Source: JAZKFT01 sp040386335 (GTDB taxonomy: Bacteria > Bacteroidota > Bacteroidia > Chitinophagales > Chitinophagaceae). From it: DNA of 64,000 bases. Shown here piece after piece: positions 1 to 8,030 of the stretch. The position numbers were made by a program, and so were the translations under genes. Each line of letters begins with the position of its first letter. The first letter of the stretch is position 1. The notes beneath the pieces are model-generated. The model ran no database searches. It was not told where the DNA came from and saw nothing but the letters and a program-made list of their open reading frames with translations. The stretch covers positions 62,001-126,000 of the forward strand of contig JAZKFT010000012.1 in the NCBI GenBank assembly GCA_040386335.1, read 5' to 3'.

Positions 1-31
1 ACAAAGTATAGTGCAGATTGTTGTGGTCTGC

Positions 32-1558
32 ATGAGTTTTGCCAGCATTGTTTTTCCGCACCAGCTATACAAAAAAAATCCTGCGCTGGTAAAAAACTAC
101 CCTGTTTATTTGGTGGAAGAATGGCTGTTTTTTGATCAATACCAGTTTCATCAACAAAAGCTGGTGCTGCACCGTGCCAGCATGAAAGCTTACCAAAACT
201 ACCTGGAGGGTAAAGGTTTTGAGGTAGTGTATATTGATGCTGCCGACGAACGGAGCGATGTAAGAAAACTAATTGATTTTCTTTCGGCAAAGCATATAAC
301 CAGCGTTAAATACTGCGAGGTGACTGATGATTGGTTAAATAAGCGGTTGGAACTTTCCTGCAAAAAGAACAACATGGCGCAGGTAGTGGAAGGAACGCCC
401 GGCTTCCTAAATAGTATGGAAGAAGTTGCGGCGTTCTTCGATAAAAAGAAGACTTATTTTCAAACTGACTTTTATACCTGGCAACGAAAAAAACGAAACA
501 TTTTGTTGGAAGCAGACGGCAAACCCATTGGCGGTAAATGGACCTTTGACAGTGATAACCGCCAGCGATTTCCCAAAGATGAAAAAGTTCCGGTGGTTCA
601 TTATCCCGCAGAAAATAGTTATGTAAAAGAGGCAAGAACTTATGTTGCCACACACTGGGCGGATAACTACGGCAATGCATGCGATTTTAAATACGCCACC
701 ACGTTTGCAGAAGCCGAGGCCTGGCTGGATGCATTTCTCAATACCAGGCTGGGAAAATTTGGAAACTATGAGGATGCTTTGGTAAGTAATGAAGGAATTT
801 TATACCATTCTGTGTTAACACCGGTTCTGAATATCGGGCTGCTGACACCAAATCAGATCATCACCAAAACCCTTGACTACGCTGCATCTAACGAGATTCC
901 AATGAATTCGCTGGAGGGCTTTTTAAGGCAAATTATGGGCTGGCGTGAATTTATCAGGATTGTATATGAAAGAGAAGGCAGCAGGCAGCGTACTAAAAAT
1001 TACTGGGGTTTTACAAGAAAAATTCCAGCCAGTTTCTGGAAAGGGGAAACGGGCATACTTCCGATAGATACCATTATTAGAAAAACTTTGGCAACCGCCT
1101 ATAACCACCATATCGAACGTCTGATGGTGCTGGGGAATTTTATGCTGCTTTGCGAATTTGACCCCAACGAAGTGTATCGCTGGTTTATGGAAATGTATAT
1201 TGATGCCTACGATTGGGTGATGGTGCCCAATATTTACGGAATGACACAGTTTGCAGATGGCGGATTGATGACCACAAAGCCTTACATAAGCGGCAGCAAT
1301 TATCTTAAAAAAATGGGCGATTTTAAAACGCCCCCGACAATCAAATCAGCTGCAGGTACGCTCTTTGAAAATGAAGATGGAAGGCATGATTGGGAGGCTG
1401 TTTGGGATGGCCTTTTCTGGCGGTTCATGCACGTACACCGCCATTTTTTTTTACAAAACCCCAGGCTGGGGATGCTGGTAAAAACCTTTGATAAAATGAG
1501 TACTGAGAAACAAAGACAACACCTGGAAACGGCAGAGAAATACCTGGATACACTATGA
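32..1558 (+). CDS. Cryptochrome/(6-4) photolyase-like protein (DPRP family) without Fe-S ligands
   Basis: About 508 residues, the usual length of the bacterial DPRP/FeS-BCP flavoproteins, which bind FAD and either repair (6-4) photoproducts or sense blue light. The N-terminal third is the antenna-type domain. The FAD domain shows HHIERLM (residues 359-365), QFADGG (406-411) and KPYISGSN (416-423), all typical of this family. The family normally holds a [4Fe-4S] cluster with four Cys. By my hand alignment those positions are Ile348, Lys432, Pro435 and Ala456 here, so the cluster is probably absent. The ATG at 32 is preferred over a GTG at 11 because family members begin close to this point. 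Its stop overlaps the next start (ATGA), so it leads a four-gene operon. Family assignment is firm. Whether it repairs DNA or signals is open. Confidence 0.9.
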   Translation: MSFASIVFPHQLYKKNPALVKNYPVYLVEEWLFFDQYQFHQQKLVLHRASMKAYQNYLEGKGFEVVYIDAADERSDVRKLIDFLSAKHITSVKYCEVTDDWLNKRLELSCKKNNMAQVVEGTPGFLNSMEEVAAFFDKKKTYFQTDFYTWQRKKRNILLEADGKPIGGKWTFDSDNRQRFPKDEKVPVVHYPAENSYVKEARTYVATHWADNYGNACDFKYATTFAEAEAWLDAFLNTRLGKFGNYEDALVSNEGILYHSVLTPVLNIGLLTPNQIITKTLDYAASNEIPMNSLEGFLRQIMGWREFIRIVYEREGSRQRTKNYWGFTRKIPASFWKGETGILPIDTIIRKTLATAYNHHIERLMVLGNFMLLCEFDPNEVYRWFMEMYIDAYDWVMVPNIYGMTQFADGGLMTTKPYISGSNYLKKMGDFKTPPTIKSAAGTLFENEDGRHDWEAVWDGLFWRFMHVHRHFFLQNPRLGMLVKTFDKMSTEKQRQHLETAEKYLDTL

Positions 1559-2037
1559 CCAAAAAGAAACCCTGGAACCGCGTTAACCTGCCCGTTTACA
1601 GCATCAGCTCTAAAACGGAAACTAATGAAAATATGCATATCTGCACTTATGTCAGTGCAGTAAGCATGCAACCCAAACGCATGATGGTGGCCATTTATCA
1701 TGGTACACAAACTTTAGTGAATGCTGAAGCACACCCACATTTTGTATTGCAGTTGCTGGGTGCCGGTCAGTACAACCTTGTAAACCAGCTGGGCAGGCAA
1801 AGCGGTAAAACTGTTAATAAAATCCAGCGTCTCGAAAAGCGAAAGTTGCTGACTTTATGGAACGGCTTTAAAGTATTGAAAGATGCACTGGCAGTGATGG
1901 AATTACTGGCAGTGACCCAGGTAGAAGGCGGCGACCACCGCTTGTTTTTGTGCGATGTTACTGCTTACAAAAACCTGAATGATGGCGAACCTTTAACCAC
2001 AACCATTTTACATGAAAAAGGAATTATCAGGATATAA
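1555..2037 (+). CDS. Flavin reductase-like (FMN-binding split barrel) protein
   Basis: 160 residues with the look of the flavin reductase-like split-barrel family: an N-terminal strand region with NLPVYSISS, a central segment QPKRMMVAIYHGTQTL where FMN phosphate binding is expected, and HPHFVLQLLG. Such proteins bind FMN and reduce or carry flavins. The start ATG overlaps the stop of the upstream photolyase gene by four bases, so translation is probably coupled. Its place between two photolyase-like genes suggests that it supplies or reduces flavin for them. That role is inference; the family call itself is fairly clear. Confidence 0.8.
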   Translation: MTKKKPWNRVNLPVYSISSKTETNENMHICTYVSAVSMQPKRMMVAIYHGTQTLVNAEAHPHFVLQLLGAGQYNLVNQLGRQSGKTVNKIQRLEKRKLLTLWNGFKVLKDALAVMELLAVTQVEGGDHRLFLCDVTAYKNLNDGEPLTTTILHEKGIIRI

Positions 2038-2308
2038 ATTACTTAGTCAACCAGACATCGATCGTATTGTAGAAATGGCCTGGGAAGACCGCACACCTTT
2101 CGACGCTATTGCTCTGCAGTTTGGTGTTTCTGAAAAGGAAACCATTGGTGTGATGCGCCATGAAATGAAAGCTTCCAGCTTTAAAATGTGGCGCCAAAGG
2201 GTGCAGGGCCGGGCCACTAAACACGCTGCATTAAGACCAAGTGACGTGGATCGTTTTAAATGCAGCAGGCAAAAGGAAATTGCCATGAATAAAGTATCAA
2301 AACGATAA
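2012..2308 (+). CDS. TIGR03643-type small conserved protein
   Basis: 98 residues matching the TIGR03643 pattern as I know it: IDRIVEMAWEDRTPFDAI, then FGVSEKETIGVMRHEMK, SSFKMWRQRVQGR and TKH. The middle part looks like a small helix-turn-helix, so nucleic acid binding is possible, but no function is established. It starts inside the end of the flavin reductase-like gene (26 bp overlap) and is followed after 23 bp by the second photolyase-like gene. I know this family mainly as a companion of photolyase and cryptochrome genes, and that fits here. The C-terminal 30 residues are rich in Arg and Lys. Confidence 0.8.
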   Translation: MKKELSGYKLLSQPDIDRIVEMAWEDRTPFDAIALQFGVSEKETIGVMRHEMKASSFKMWRQRVQGRATKHAALRPSDVDRFKCSRQKEIAMNKVSKR

Positions 2309-2331
2309 ACACAGCCCTCAAATATCATTGA

Positions 2332-3441
2332 ATGAACCAGCCTCTGTTTACTACCAGCCATGCAGAGATATTGCAACGGGTAGACGCCATAGATCCGGTG
2401 ATGTATGGTAAGACCCGGAATTTTATCGATGGTGCCATTACGTACCTGTCGCCGTATATTTCGAGAGGGGTCCTTACATTACCAAACGTGGCCCAATCTG
2501 TACTGGCAAAAGGTTTCAAGCCTTACCAGGTAGAGAAATTCTTGCAGGAACTGGCCTGGCGGGAATTTTTTCAGCGTGTATGGTGGCACCATGGAGACAG
2601 TCTTTTTACCGATCTCAAACAGCCGCAGCAAAACGTATGGCACAAGCTCATGATCGCCGCAATAGACAATGCAACAACCGGTATTGAAGCTATTGACCGA
2701 CACATCAATAACCTATACCAAACGGGATACATGCATAACCACGTACGCATGTATACCGCAGGCATTGCCTGCAACCTGGGCCAGGCACACTGGCTGCAAC
2801 CCTGCCGGTGGATGTATTATCATTTACTGGATGGCGACCTGGCCAGTAACACCTGCAGCTGGCAATGGGTGGCCGGCAGTTTTTCATCCAAAAAATACAT
2901 TGCCAACCAGGAAAATATTAACCATTACCTGCACAGCAACCAGCGGGATAGTTTTTTGGACCATCCCTACGAAACCGTTTTTAACCAGCCTGTACCCGAA
3001 GCGCTGCAGGAGACAGTAGCGCTCCATTTAAAGACAGAGCTTCCCGAAACAGATGTATCCATTAAACTTGATCGTGATTTGCCACTGCATATCTATACTA
3101 CTTACTGGCTGAACCCGGACTGGCGAAAAGATGAACTGGCCAACAGGGTATTGTTGATCGAACCATCCCATTTTGAAAAATTCCCGGTGAGTTCTAAAGT
3201 GATGGATTTCTGCCTGGCACTGGCAAAAGAAAATATCCCTGGCATACAGGTTTTTGCCGGGGAATTTGAACAGCTTAAGCTATTTTATGGTGCTGATACA
3301 TTCATCAGCCTCAACCATCCGCTGCACCAACATTTTACCGGCACCAGGGATCCTTATCCGTGGATGTTTCCTCATGTGGCTGGCTACTCCAATAGTTTCT
3401 TTTCGTTCTGGAAAAAATGTCAAGCGCATTTGCCTGTTTAA
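2332..3441 (+). CDS. Photolyase-like FAD-binding protein lacking the antenna domain
   Basis: 369 residues. From residue 38 it follows the FAD-binding domain of class I photolyases: TYLSPYISRG (38-47, phosphate-binding loop), ELAWREFF (73-80), HNHVRM (135-140), and LLDGDLASN (165-173) followed by WQWVAG. The N-terminal Rossmann antenna domain, about 130 residues in ordinary photolyases, is missing. The C-terminal 140 residues (after about 230) form a separate part with strand-like segments (RVLLIEPSHF, GIQVFAGEF) that looks like a small alpha/beta domain. FAD binding is likely. Repair activity cannot be judged because antenna, substrate-loop and C-terminal parts differ. Last gene of the photolyase-like operon. 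Confidence 0.85.
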   Translation: MNQPLFTTSHAEILQRVDAIDPVMYGKTRNFIDGAITYLSPYISRGVLTLPNVAQSVLAKGFKPYQVEKFLQELAWREFFQRVWWHHGDSLFTDLKQPQQNVWHKLMIAAIDNATTGIEAIDRHINNLYQTGYMHNHVRMYTAGIACNLGQAHWLQPCRWMYYHLLDGDLASNTCSWQWVAGSFSSKKYIANQENINHYLHSNQRDSFLDHPYETVFNQPVPEALQETVALHLKTELPETDVSIKLDRDLPLHIYTTYWLNPDWRKDELANRVLLIEPSHFEKFPVSSKVMDFCLALAKENIPGIQVFAGEFEQLKLFYGADTFISLNHPLHQHFTGTRDPYPWMFPHVAGYSNSFFSFWKKCQAHLPV

Positions 3442-3553
3442 GTCAGTGGTAACGTAACAGCGTTAATTTGTCATTAGGTCGTTATGTCAATAGTCATTAG
3501 GTTTGAATTTGGATAAATGACCCATTGACTACAGACCCAATGACCTATTAATT

Positions 3554-4654
3554 ATGACAATTCTATCAACCACCGTTTACCGATACAGCATAGCCATGGT
3601 GCCATTTACAATTGCTACAGGCACAATGGAGTACGCACAGAATATCCTGATTCATGTTCACACCAGTGAAGGCATTACCGGTGTGGGCGAATGCTCAGCG
3701 TTTCCAATGATCGTAGGCGAAACACAAAACACCTGCTTTGCGCTCGCCAAAGATTTTGCCACGATATGGAAAGGCAAGGATGCCAGCCGTATTGAAGACC
3801 GGTTGCAGGAACTGGAAGAGTATATCACCAACAACTACACCATCAAAAGTGCCTTTGATATGGCGCTGTATGACATTGCTGCCAAAGCAAAAGATATGCC
3901 GCTGTACGAATATTTAGGCGGCCATTATTTTGAGCCGGAAAGTGATTTAACGATCGGGATCGGCGATGTTCAAACTATGGCCGATACGGCCAAAGACTTT
4001 GTGCAGAACCGCAAAGTGAACATGCTTAAAGTAAAAGTGGGCAAAAATGTAGCTGATGATGTGGCTCGTATTTCGGCTATCCGGCTGGCTGTTGGACCGG
4101 ATATTAAAATACGGATAGATGCCAATTGTGGCTGGGATTTTGAGCAGGCCCTGCAGGCCCTAACGGCCATGGCCCCAATGAATATCCAGTTTTGCGAACA
4201 GCCGATGCCCAAATTTCGGGATCATAAAATGGCTTCGCTTAAGCGCATATCATCCATACCCATTATGGCCGACGAAAGTGTGTTTAGCCATCACGACGCC
4301 AAAAGGTTGATCTACAATAAATCCTGCGATTATATCAATATTAAACTCTGCAAAGCTGGTGGCATCAGCGAGGCGCTCCGGATACACGACGTGTGTGAAG
4401 TAAATGATATTCCGAATATGCTCGGCGGAATGCTGGAGAGCCGTGTGGCGTTAAGTGCCAAAGTGCACCTGGCGCTGGCCTGTCCAAATATCCAGTTTTA
4501 TGATTTAGATACTTGCCTTTTGGGGCATAAAGTTGATCCGGTCATCGGAGGGGTTCAATTTGACGGGATGAAGTTAAAGTTGCCCGACCTGCCGGGCATT
4601 GGGGCAGATGCTGATCCTGTTTATCTAAAAGGTTGTGAACAATTCACCGTGTAA
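3554..4654 (+). CDS. Dipeptide epimerase (enolase superfamily, MLE subgroup)
   Basis: 366 residues of the mandelate racemase/muconate lactonizing enzyme type. Visible catalytic set: Lys159 and Lys161 in LKVKV, Asp189 in RIDAN, Glu215 in CEQP, Asp240 in MADES (three metal ligands), and Lys264 in NIKL. Near the C terminus, DLD (317-319) is the DxD motif used by dipeptide epimerases to hold the alpha-amino group of the substrate. The likely reaction is epimerisation of L-Ala-D/L-Glu or a related dipeptide, as in murein peptide recycling. The exact dipeptide cannot be read from sequence. It stands alone, preceded by a 112-bp spacer of short repeated words. Confidence 0.85.
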   Translation: MTILSTTVYRYSIAMVPFTIATGTMEYAQNILIHVHTSEGITGVGECSAFPMIVGETQNTCFALAKDFATIWKGKDASRIEDRLQELEEYITNNYTIKSAFDMALYDIAAKAKDMPLYEYLGGHYFEPESDLTIGIGDVQTMADTAKDFVQNRKVNMLKVKVGKNVADDVARISAIRLAVGPDIKIRIDANCGWDFEQALQALTAMAPMNIQFCEQPMPKFRDHKMASLKRISSIPIMADESVFSHHDAKRLIYNKSCDYINIKLCKAGGISEALRIHDVCEVNDIPNMLGGMLESRVALSAKVHLALACPNIQFYDLDTCLLGHKVDPVIGGVQFDGMKLKLPDLPGIGADADPVYLKGCEQFTV

Positions 4655-4668
4655 TTTCGCGAAGCCGG

Positions 4669-5112
4669 CTATATTTTTTTCTTGTATTTCAGTGGTTTTA
4701 CTTGCATATCAGGGTGGTCTGGGTGAACAGTAATTGTTTGTAACCTGGGATTTAGCACCACATCCACATCTTCCATTGGAATTACACCTAACAATGGCTC
4801 CGTGTTTCCTGGCAGCACCAATGCACGACACATTGTATTCCGGTTGGCAAAATAGACTGAAACCGGACCTACCACTTCAAATTGTTGTTTTGAACCATCA
4901 GCCTGTTCATAGTTTTCGTAGCCAATATTTCTGAGTCCGAGTTTGGTTCTGATGTTTTCATTGATGGATAACATGTAAGCACCGCTATCTACTAAAAAAC
5001 TTTCCTCAATTTTTCTAACGGCATCCTCTACTATCATACCTTCTTCCAGTTTTATTTCATCGGCCGTATTTACAAGCAGTAGCGTAGCCCTTATAATCCC
5101 CATGTTTTCCAT
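4669..5112 (-). CDS. Clan AA aspartic protease-like protein
   Basis: About 147 residues. The motif LVDSGAYML carries the D-S/T-G-A active-site Asp of retropepsin-like proteases, and the later VLPGNTEPLLGVIPMEDVDV matches the second half of this small single-domain family. No signal peptide, so it is probably cytoplasmic and would act as a homodimer. Start: a TTG at 5133, and ATGs at 5112 and 5103, are possible. The ATGs fit better, and 5103 (MGIIRATL) resembles the usual start of the family. It is convergent with the epimerase gene, with only 14 bp between the stops. No physiological substrate is known to me. Confidence 0.75.
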   Translation of the reverse strand: MENMGIIRATLLLVNTADEIKLEEGMIVEDAVRKIEESFLVDSGAYMLSINENIRTKLGLRNIGYENYEQADGSKQQFEVVGPVSVYFANRNTMCRALVLPGNTEPLLGVIPMEDVDVVLNPRLQTITVHPDHPDMQVKPLKYKKKI

Positions 5113-5257
5113 TTTACGAGTGATTGTAACCAAAAATAAGACAATTAAAACCCTTGCCTGAAATATTTCGGTTGTTACATTCAGTGAATCATATTGACAA
5201 ACGACGCCACAATTTTTGACCTAATGACTGTAAACGCAATAATTTACCTTCGCCGCC

Positions 5258-5767
5258 ATGCAAACAAAAAAAGTATCCGAAACCTTTTCGGTAATGAACG
5301 AATTGGTGTTGCCCAATGACACCAACACTTTTGGAAATTTAATGGGTGGACGACTGATGTACTGGATGGATATTGCCGCCGCCTACAGTGCGGCCAAACA
5401 TTGCAATGCCCCTGTGGTAACCGCTTCTGTTGATAATATTTCTTTCAAAAACCCCATTAAACTTGGGCATTATGTGCGCATAGAGGCCCATGTAACCCGG
5501 GCGTTCAGTACGTCTATGGAAATTCATTTAAAAGTGTGGGGAGAAGATACGCTGCACCAGTTTAAATATGAGAGCAACGAGGCCTATTTCACATTTGTAG
5601 CCCTTGATCCGAATGGAAACCCGCGCACCGTGCCACAGGTGGAGCCCGAAACAGCCGATGAAACTAAATTGTTTGAAGGCGCCTTGCGCCGCCGCCAACT
5701 CAGGTTGGTTTTGGGTGGAAAAATGAAGGCAAACGATGCTACGGAATTAAAAGCATTATTTCAATAA
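5258..5767 (+). CDS. Acyl-CoA thioesterase, hotdog fold
   Basis: 169 residues with the signature of the BACH/YciA-type acyl-CoA thioesterases: NTFGNLMGGRLMYWMD (residues 24-39) followed by AAAYSAAKHC and the VTASVDNISFKNP strand. These cytoplasmic enzymes hydrolyse acyl-CoA to free acid and CoA. A -7-like element TACCTTCG ends six bases before the ATG, which would give a very short or absent 5' leader. The gene is single, followed by about 150 bp of repeat-rich spacer. Chain-length preference cannot be told. Confidence 0.85.
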   Translation: MQTKKVSETFSVMNELVLPNDTNTFGNLMGGRLMYWMDIAAAYSAAKHCNAPVVTASVDNISFKNPIKLGHYVRIEAHVTRAFSTSMEIHLKVWGEDTLHQFKYESNEAYFTFVALDPNGNPRTVPQVEPETADETKLFEGALRRRQLRLVLGGKMKANDATELKALFQ

Positions 5768-5921
5768 AAGGTAAAAGGCGTAGGGCGTAAGGCCTAAGGT
5801 AGAGAAAGCCATAAAAGATGCTTGATTTTGACTCTAAACCTCTAACTCCTAAAGATTCACCAGAAAGCTCAAACTTTGAACCCTATACCCTAAACCCTTT
5901 ACCTCTCCCTCATCTCATAAT

Positions 5922-6500
5922 ATGAATTACGACTACGTTATTACATTAAAGCGACCCAGCTATAAAGCAATCGACATCATCAGCCAATTGTTGCTGCTGT
6001 TGTTCCTGGTGTCTTTTGGGCGGTATGCCGCTGAAGTGGGTTTTACTAAAACCATACTGTTGCAATCCATTATTCCGGTGGGTATTATCGCCTTGTGGAT
6101 ATACACCGGTTTCCGTTCACGGGAGAGAGATTTTATTCCATATTATAGGCTGCCTCTTATTATGGCCGCTTTGGGTTGGTTCCTGATACCCATTGGCTGG
6201 CGCTGGATTGGCCTGGGTTATGGAATACTGGGTTTGGCTGAGCGCCTGATAAAATTTCCGGATGAGATCGGGTTTACCAAAGACACCGTGGTCCGCAATA
6301 CCTTTCCCAAACGTAAATACGAATGGGTGGATATTGAAAATGCCATCATCCGGGACAATCTTTTCACACTCGATCTACGCAACAATAAGATCATTCAGAA
6401 AGAGCTGGATGAACCGGTAAGCAAGGAACTGGAAGCAGAGTTTAACCAGTTTTGTAAAGAGCAGCTGCATTTTTCGCTGGAGGCAGAAAGCAAGCAGTGA
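5922..6500 (+). CDS. Membrane protein of unknown function with PH-like tail
   Basis: 192 residues. Three or four hydrophobic segments lie in the first 110 residues (IISQLLLLLFLVSFG, LLQSIIPVGIIALWI, LIMAALGWFLIPIGW, GLGYGILGLAERL). A soluble C-terminal part of about 80 residues follows, with EWVDIENAIIRDNLFTLDL, which resembles the strand pattern of bacterial PH-like domains. I do not recognise a named family. A strong hairpin repeat and two 14-bp repeats follow the stop codon, so it is probably a single-gene unit. Confidence 0.65.
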   Translation: MNYDYVITLKRPSYKAIDIISQLLLLLFLVSFGRYAAEVGFTKTILLQSIIPVGIIALWIYTGFRSRERDFIPYYRLPLIMAALGWFLIPIGWRWIGLGYGILGLAERLIKFPDEIGFTKDTVVRNTFPKRKYEWVDIENAIIRDNLFTLDLRNNKIIQKELDEPVSKELEAEFNQFCKEQLHFSLEAESKQ

Positions 6501-6556
6501 GGTTTGGCTGGAAGGCTTTGGCGGATAGACATAAATAAATAGCGTGGTTCGTAAAA

Positions 6557-6588
6557 CCCTGTCAGGCCGAAAGCCAGGCCTGACAGGG
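6557..6588. repeat. REP-like palindrome, 12-bp perfect stem
   Basis: CCCTGTCAGGCC (6557-6568) pairs perfectly with GGCCTGACAGGG (6577-6588) around an 8-base loop. There is no T tract on either side, so it looks more like a dispersed repeat hairpin than a terminator, although it could still protect mRNA 3' ends. It lies in the spacer between the membrane protein and the radical SAM gene. Confidence 0.7.
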
Positions 6589-6594
6589 TGGCCC

Positions 6595-6622
6595 AAATCA
6601 TAAATCCGAAATCATAAATCCG
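6595..6622. repeat. Two tandem 14-bp repeats (AAATCATAAATCCG)
   Basis: Two exact copies of AAATCATAAATCCG stand directly in front of the start of the radical SAM gene, with a partial third copy running into its ATG. The same word AAATCATAAATCC recurs at 32151-32163 and near 47758-47770, the latter again just ahead of a start codon. This is a dispersed low-complexity spacer repeat. Confidence 0.7.
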
Positions 6623-6629
6623 AAATCAA

Positions 6630-7919
6630 ATGACTCCCTATATATTATACTCCGATGGTGCCGGCAATATTTTTGAAGACACCAGTCTCTACGTTACCGG
6701 CCGCAGCGGCTGGGACGCGTTTGAAATACCCGAAGACCACTGGATAGAATTGCCCAATGGCGGGAACCTGTACGAACTACCCGGGCGCCGGGGAATTGGG
6801 ATAGACGTGGCCACAGGCGAAATGCGGCTCTGCGAGAAAGGCTGGGCCGTAGCGGCTTTTATTCCGCCTGCGCATACCGGTTTGTTTTTGGCTGCCTACG
6901 AAACGGTGCTGGAAGAAGCACCGGTATTGCCATTGTTTTGCTATACCGCCGCAGGCTGGTTTAATGAGAAATTCTATGTTCCGGCTGTGCGTATCGAACA
7001 GGATATCCGCCAGGAATGCGCCGGGTACGATGCCGATAAAATAGCAACCGGCAGCCAGCAACTGATAGACCATTACCCGCATAACCGCCTGGTGCAGCAC
7101 CTGATGAATACCTGTTGCAATACCTACGATTGCCCGGCAGCGAGAAACTTCGCCCTCGGCCGTTGGGAATGCCCGGTTCCGGTAAGCCCGGCCTGCAATG
7201 CCAACTGTGTGGGTTGCGTATCTTTTCAGCCTTTGGATGAGACCATCACCAGTCCGCAGGACAGGCTGACTTTTAAACCCACCGCTGAGGAGATCGTGGA
7301 ATTTACCGTGCCACACCTGGAAACGGCCCCGTTCCCGATCATCAGTTTTGGGCAGGGCTGTGAAGGCGAGCCTTTGCTGATGTGGGAAACGATCCGCGAA
7401 TCGATCATAGAAATACGGAAGCATACCGAAAAGGGGAGCATCAATATCAATACCAATGGCAGCATGCCCAAGGCAGTGGAAGCGCTTTGTAAAGCGGGTC
7501 TTAACAGTATTCGGGTAAGCACCAACAGTGCCCGCAAGGAAATTTATACGCCTTACTACCGGCCCAATAATTACCAGTTTGAGGACATTATTGAAAGCCT
7601 GAAAGTGATGAACCGCCATGGCGGCTGGACCAGCATCAACTACTTTGTTTTCCCCGGCATGACCGACAGCATTGCCGAATATGAAGCCCTGCGAACACTG
7701 ATTGCCGACACCGGTTTAAAAATGATACAGTGGCGCAATTTCAATATCGACCCCGATTGGTATATGGGCAAAATAGGTGTACACGACACGGGCGAATGCA
7801 TGGGTATCAAACAAATGATGGAACTGATCCAGGAAGAATTTCCGGATTTAAAGTTTGGATATTTTAACCCGAGTATACAAAGGATCAAAGGGGATTTTGC
7901 AATGGATTTTGCGCATTGA
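6630..7919 (+). CDS. Radical SAM protein of unknown role
   Basis: 429 residues. CxxxCxxC at Cys189, Cys193 and Cys196 (in ACNANCVGC) should bind the [4Fe-4S] cluster that cleaves S-adenosylmethionine. The following barrel has ISFGQGCEGEPLL and NINTNGS, as in many radical SAM enzymes. The N-terminal 180 residues are a separate domain with several Cys (CCNTYDC at 162-168) and no fold that I recognise. The substrate is unknown. The last codons show an internal GGATTTTGC duplication, and the 3' end is copied again 885 bp downstream beyond the toxin-antitoxin genes, marking a past insertion here. Confidence 0.8.
   Translation: MTPYILYSDGAGNIFEDTSLYVTGRSGWDAFEIPEDHWIELPNGGNLYELPGRRGIGIDVATGEMRLCEKGWAVAAFIPPAHTGLFLAAYETVLEEAPVLPLFCYTAAGWFNEKFYVPAVRIEQDIRQECAGYDADKIATGSQQLIDHYPHNRLVQHLMNTCCNTYDCPAARNFALGRWECPVPVSPACNANCVGCVSFQPLDETITSPQDRLTFKPTAEEIVEFTVPHLETAPFPIISFGQGCEGEPLLMWETIRESIIEIRKHTEKGSININTNGSMPKAVEALCKAGLNSIRVSTNSARKEIYTPYYRPNNYQFEDIIESLKVMNRHGGWTSINYFVFPGMTDSIAEYEALRTLIADTGLKMIQWRNFNIDPDWYMGKIGVHDTGECMGIKQMMELIQEEFPDLKFGYFNPSIQRIKGDFAMDFAH
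7866..7900 (+). repeat. Direct repeat, left copy (end of radical SAM gene)
   Basis: These 35 bases, encoding NPSIQRIKGDF near the C terminus of the radical SAM protein, recur exactly at 8751-8785. The two copies bracket the HigBA module. They look like the two ends of an insertion that duplicated its target. Confidence 0.85.
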
Positions 7920-7975
7920 GAGCCGGATTAAAATGAAATCATTCATTATTGGTCAGCTGTCAGAGGAAATAATTA

Positions 7976-8021
7976 TTGTTCTCTAATGGAAAACTTGTAA
8001 GTTTGTTCTCTATTAGAGAAC
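7976..8021 (+). promoter_or_regulatory. higBA promoter and palindromic operator
   Basis: TTG at 7976-7978 and TAAGTTTG at 7998-8005 form a Bacteroidota-type -33/-7 pair with a 19-base spacer. A perfect 17-bp palindrome, GTTCTCTATTAGAGAAC (8005-8021), overlaps the end of the -7 box and the expected transcription start. A further half-site GTTCTCTAA lies at 7978-7986 on the -33 box. This is the layout expected for autorepression by a toxin-antitoxin complex. Confidence 0.75.
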
Positions 8022-8030
8022 TTTTAGTTT

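Noticed and set aside
6777..7619. 280-residue minus-strand reading frame
   Set aside because: It lies entirely on the opposite strand of the well-supported radical SAM gene and has no motif.
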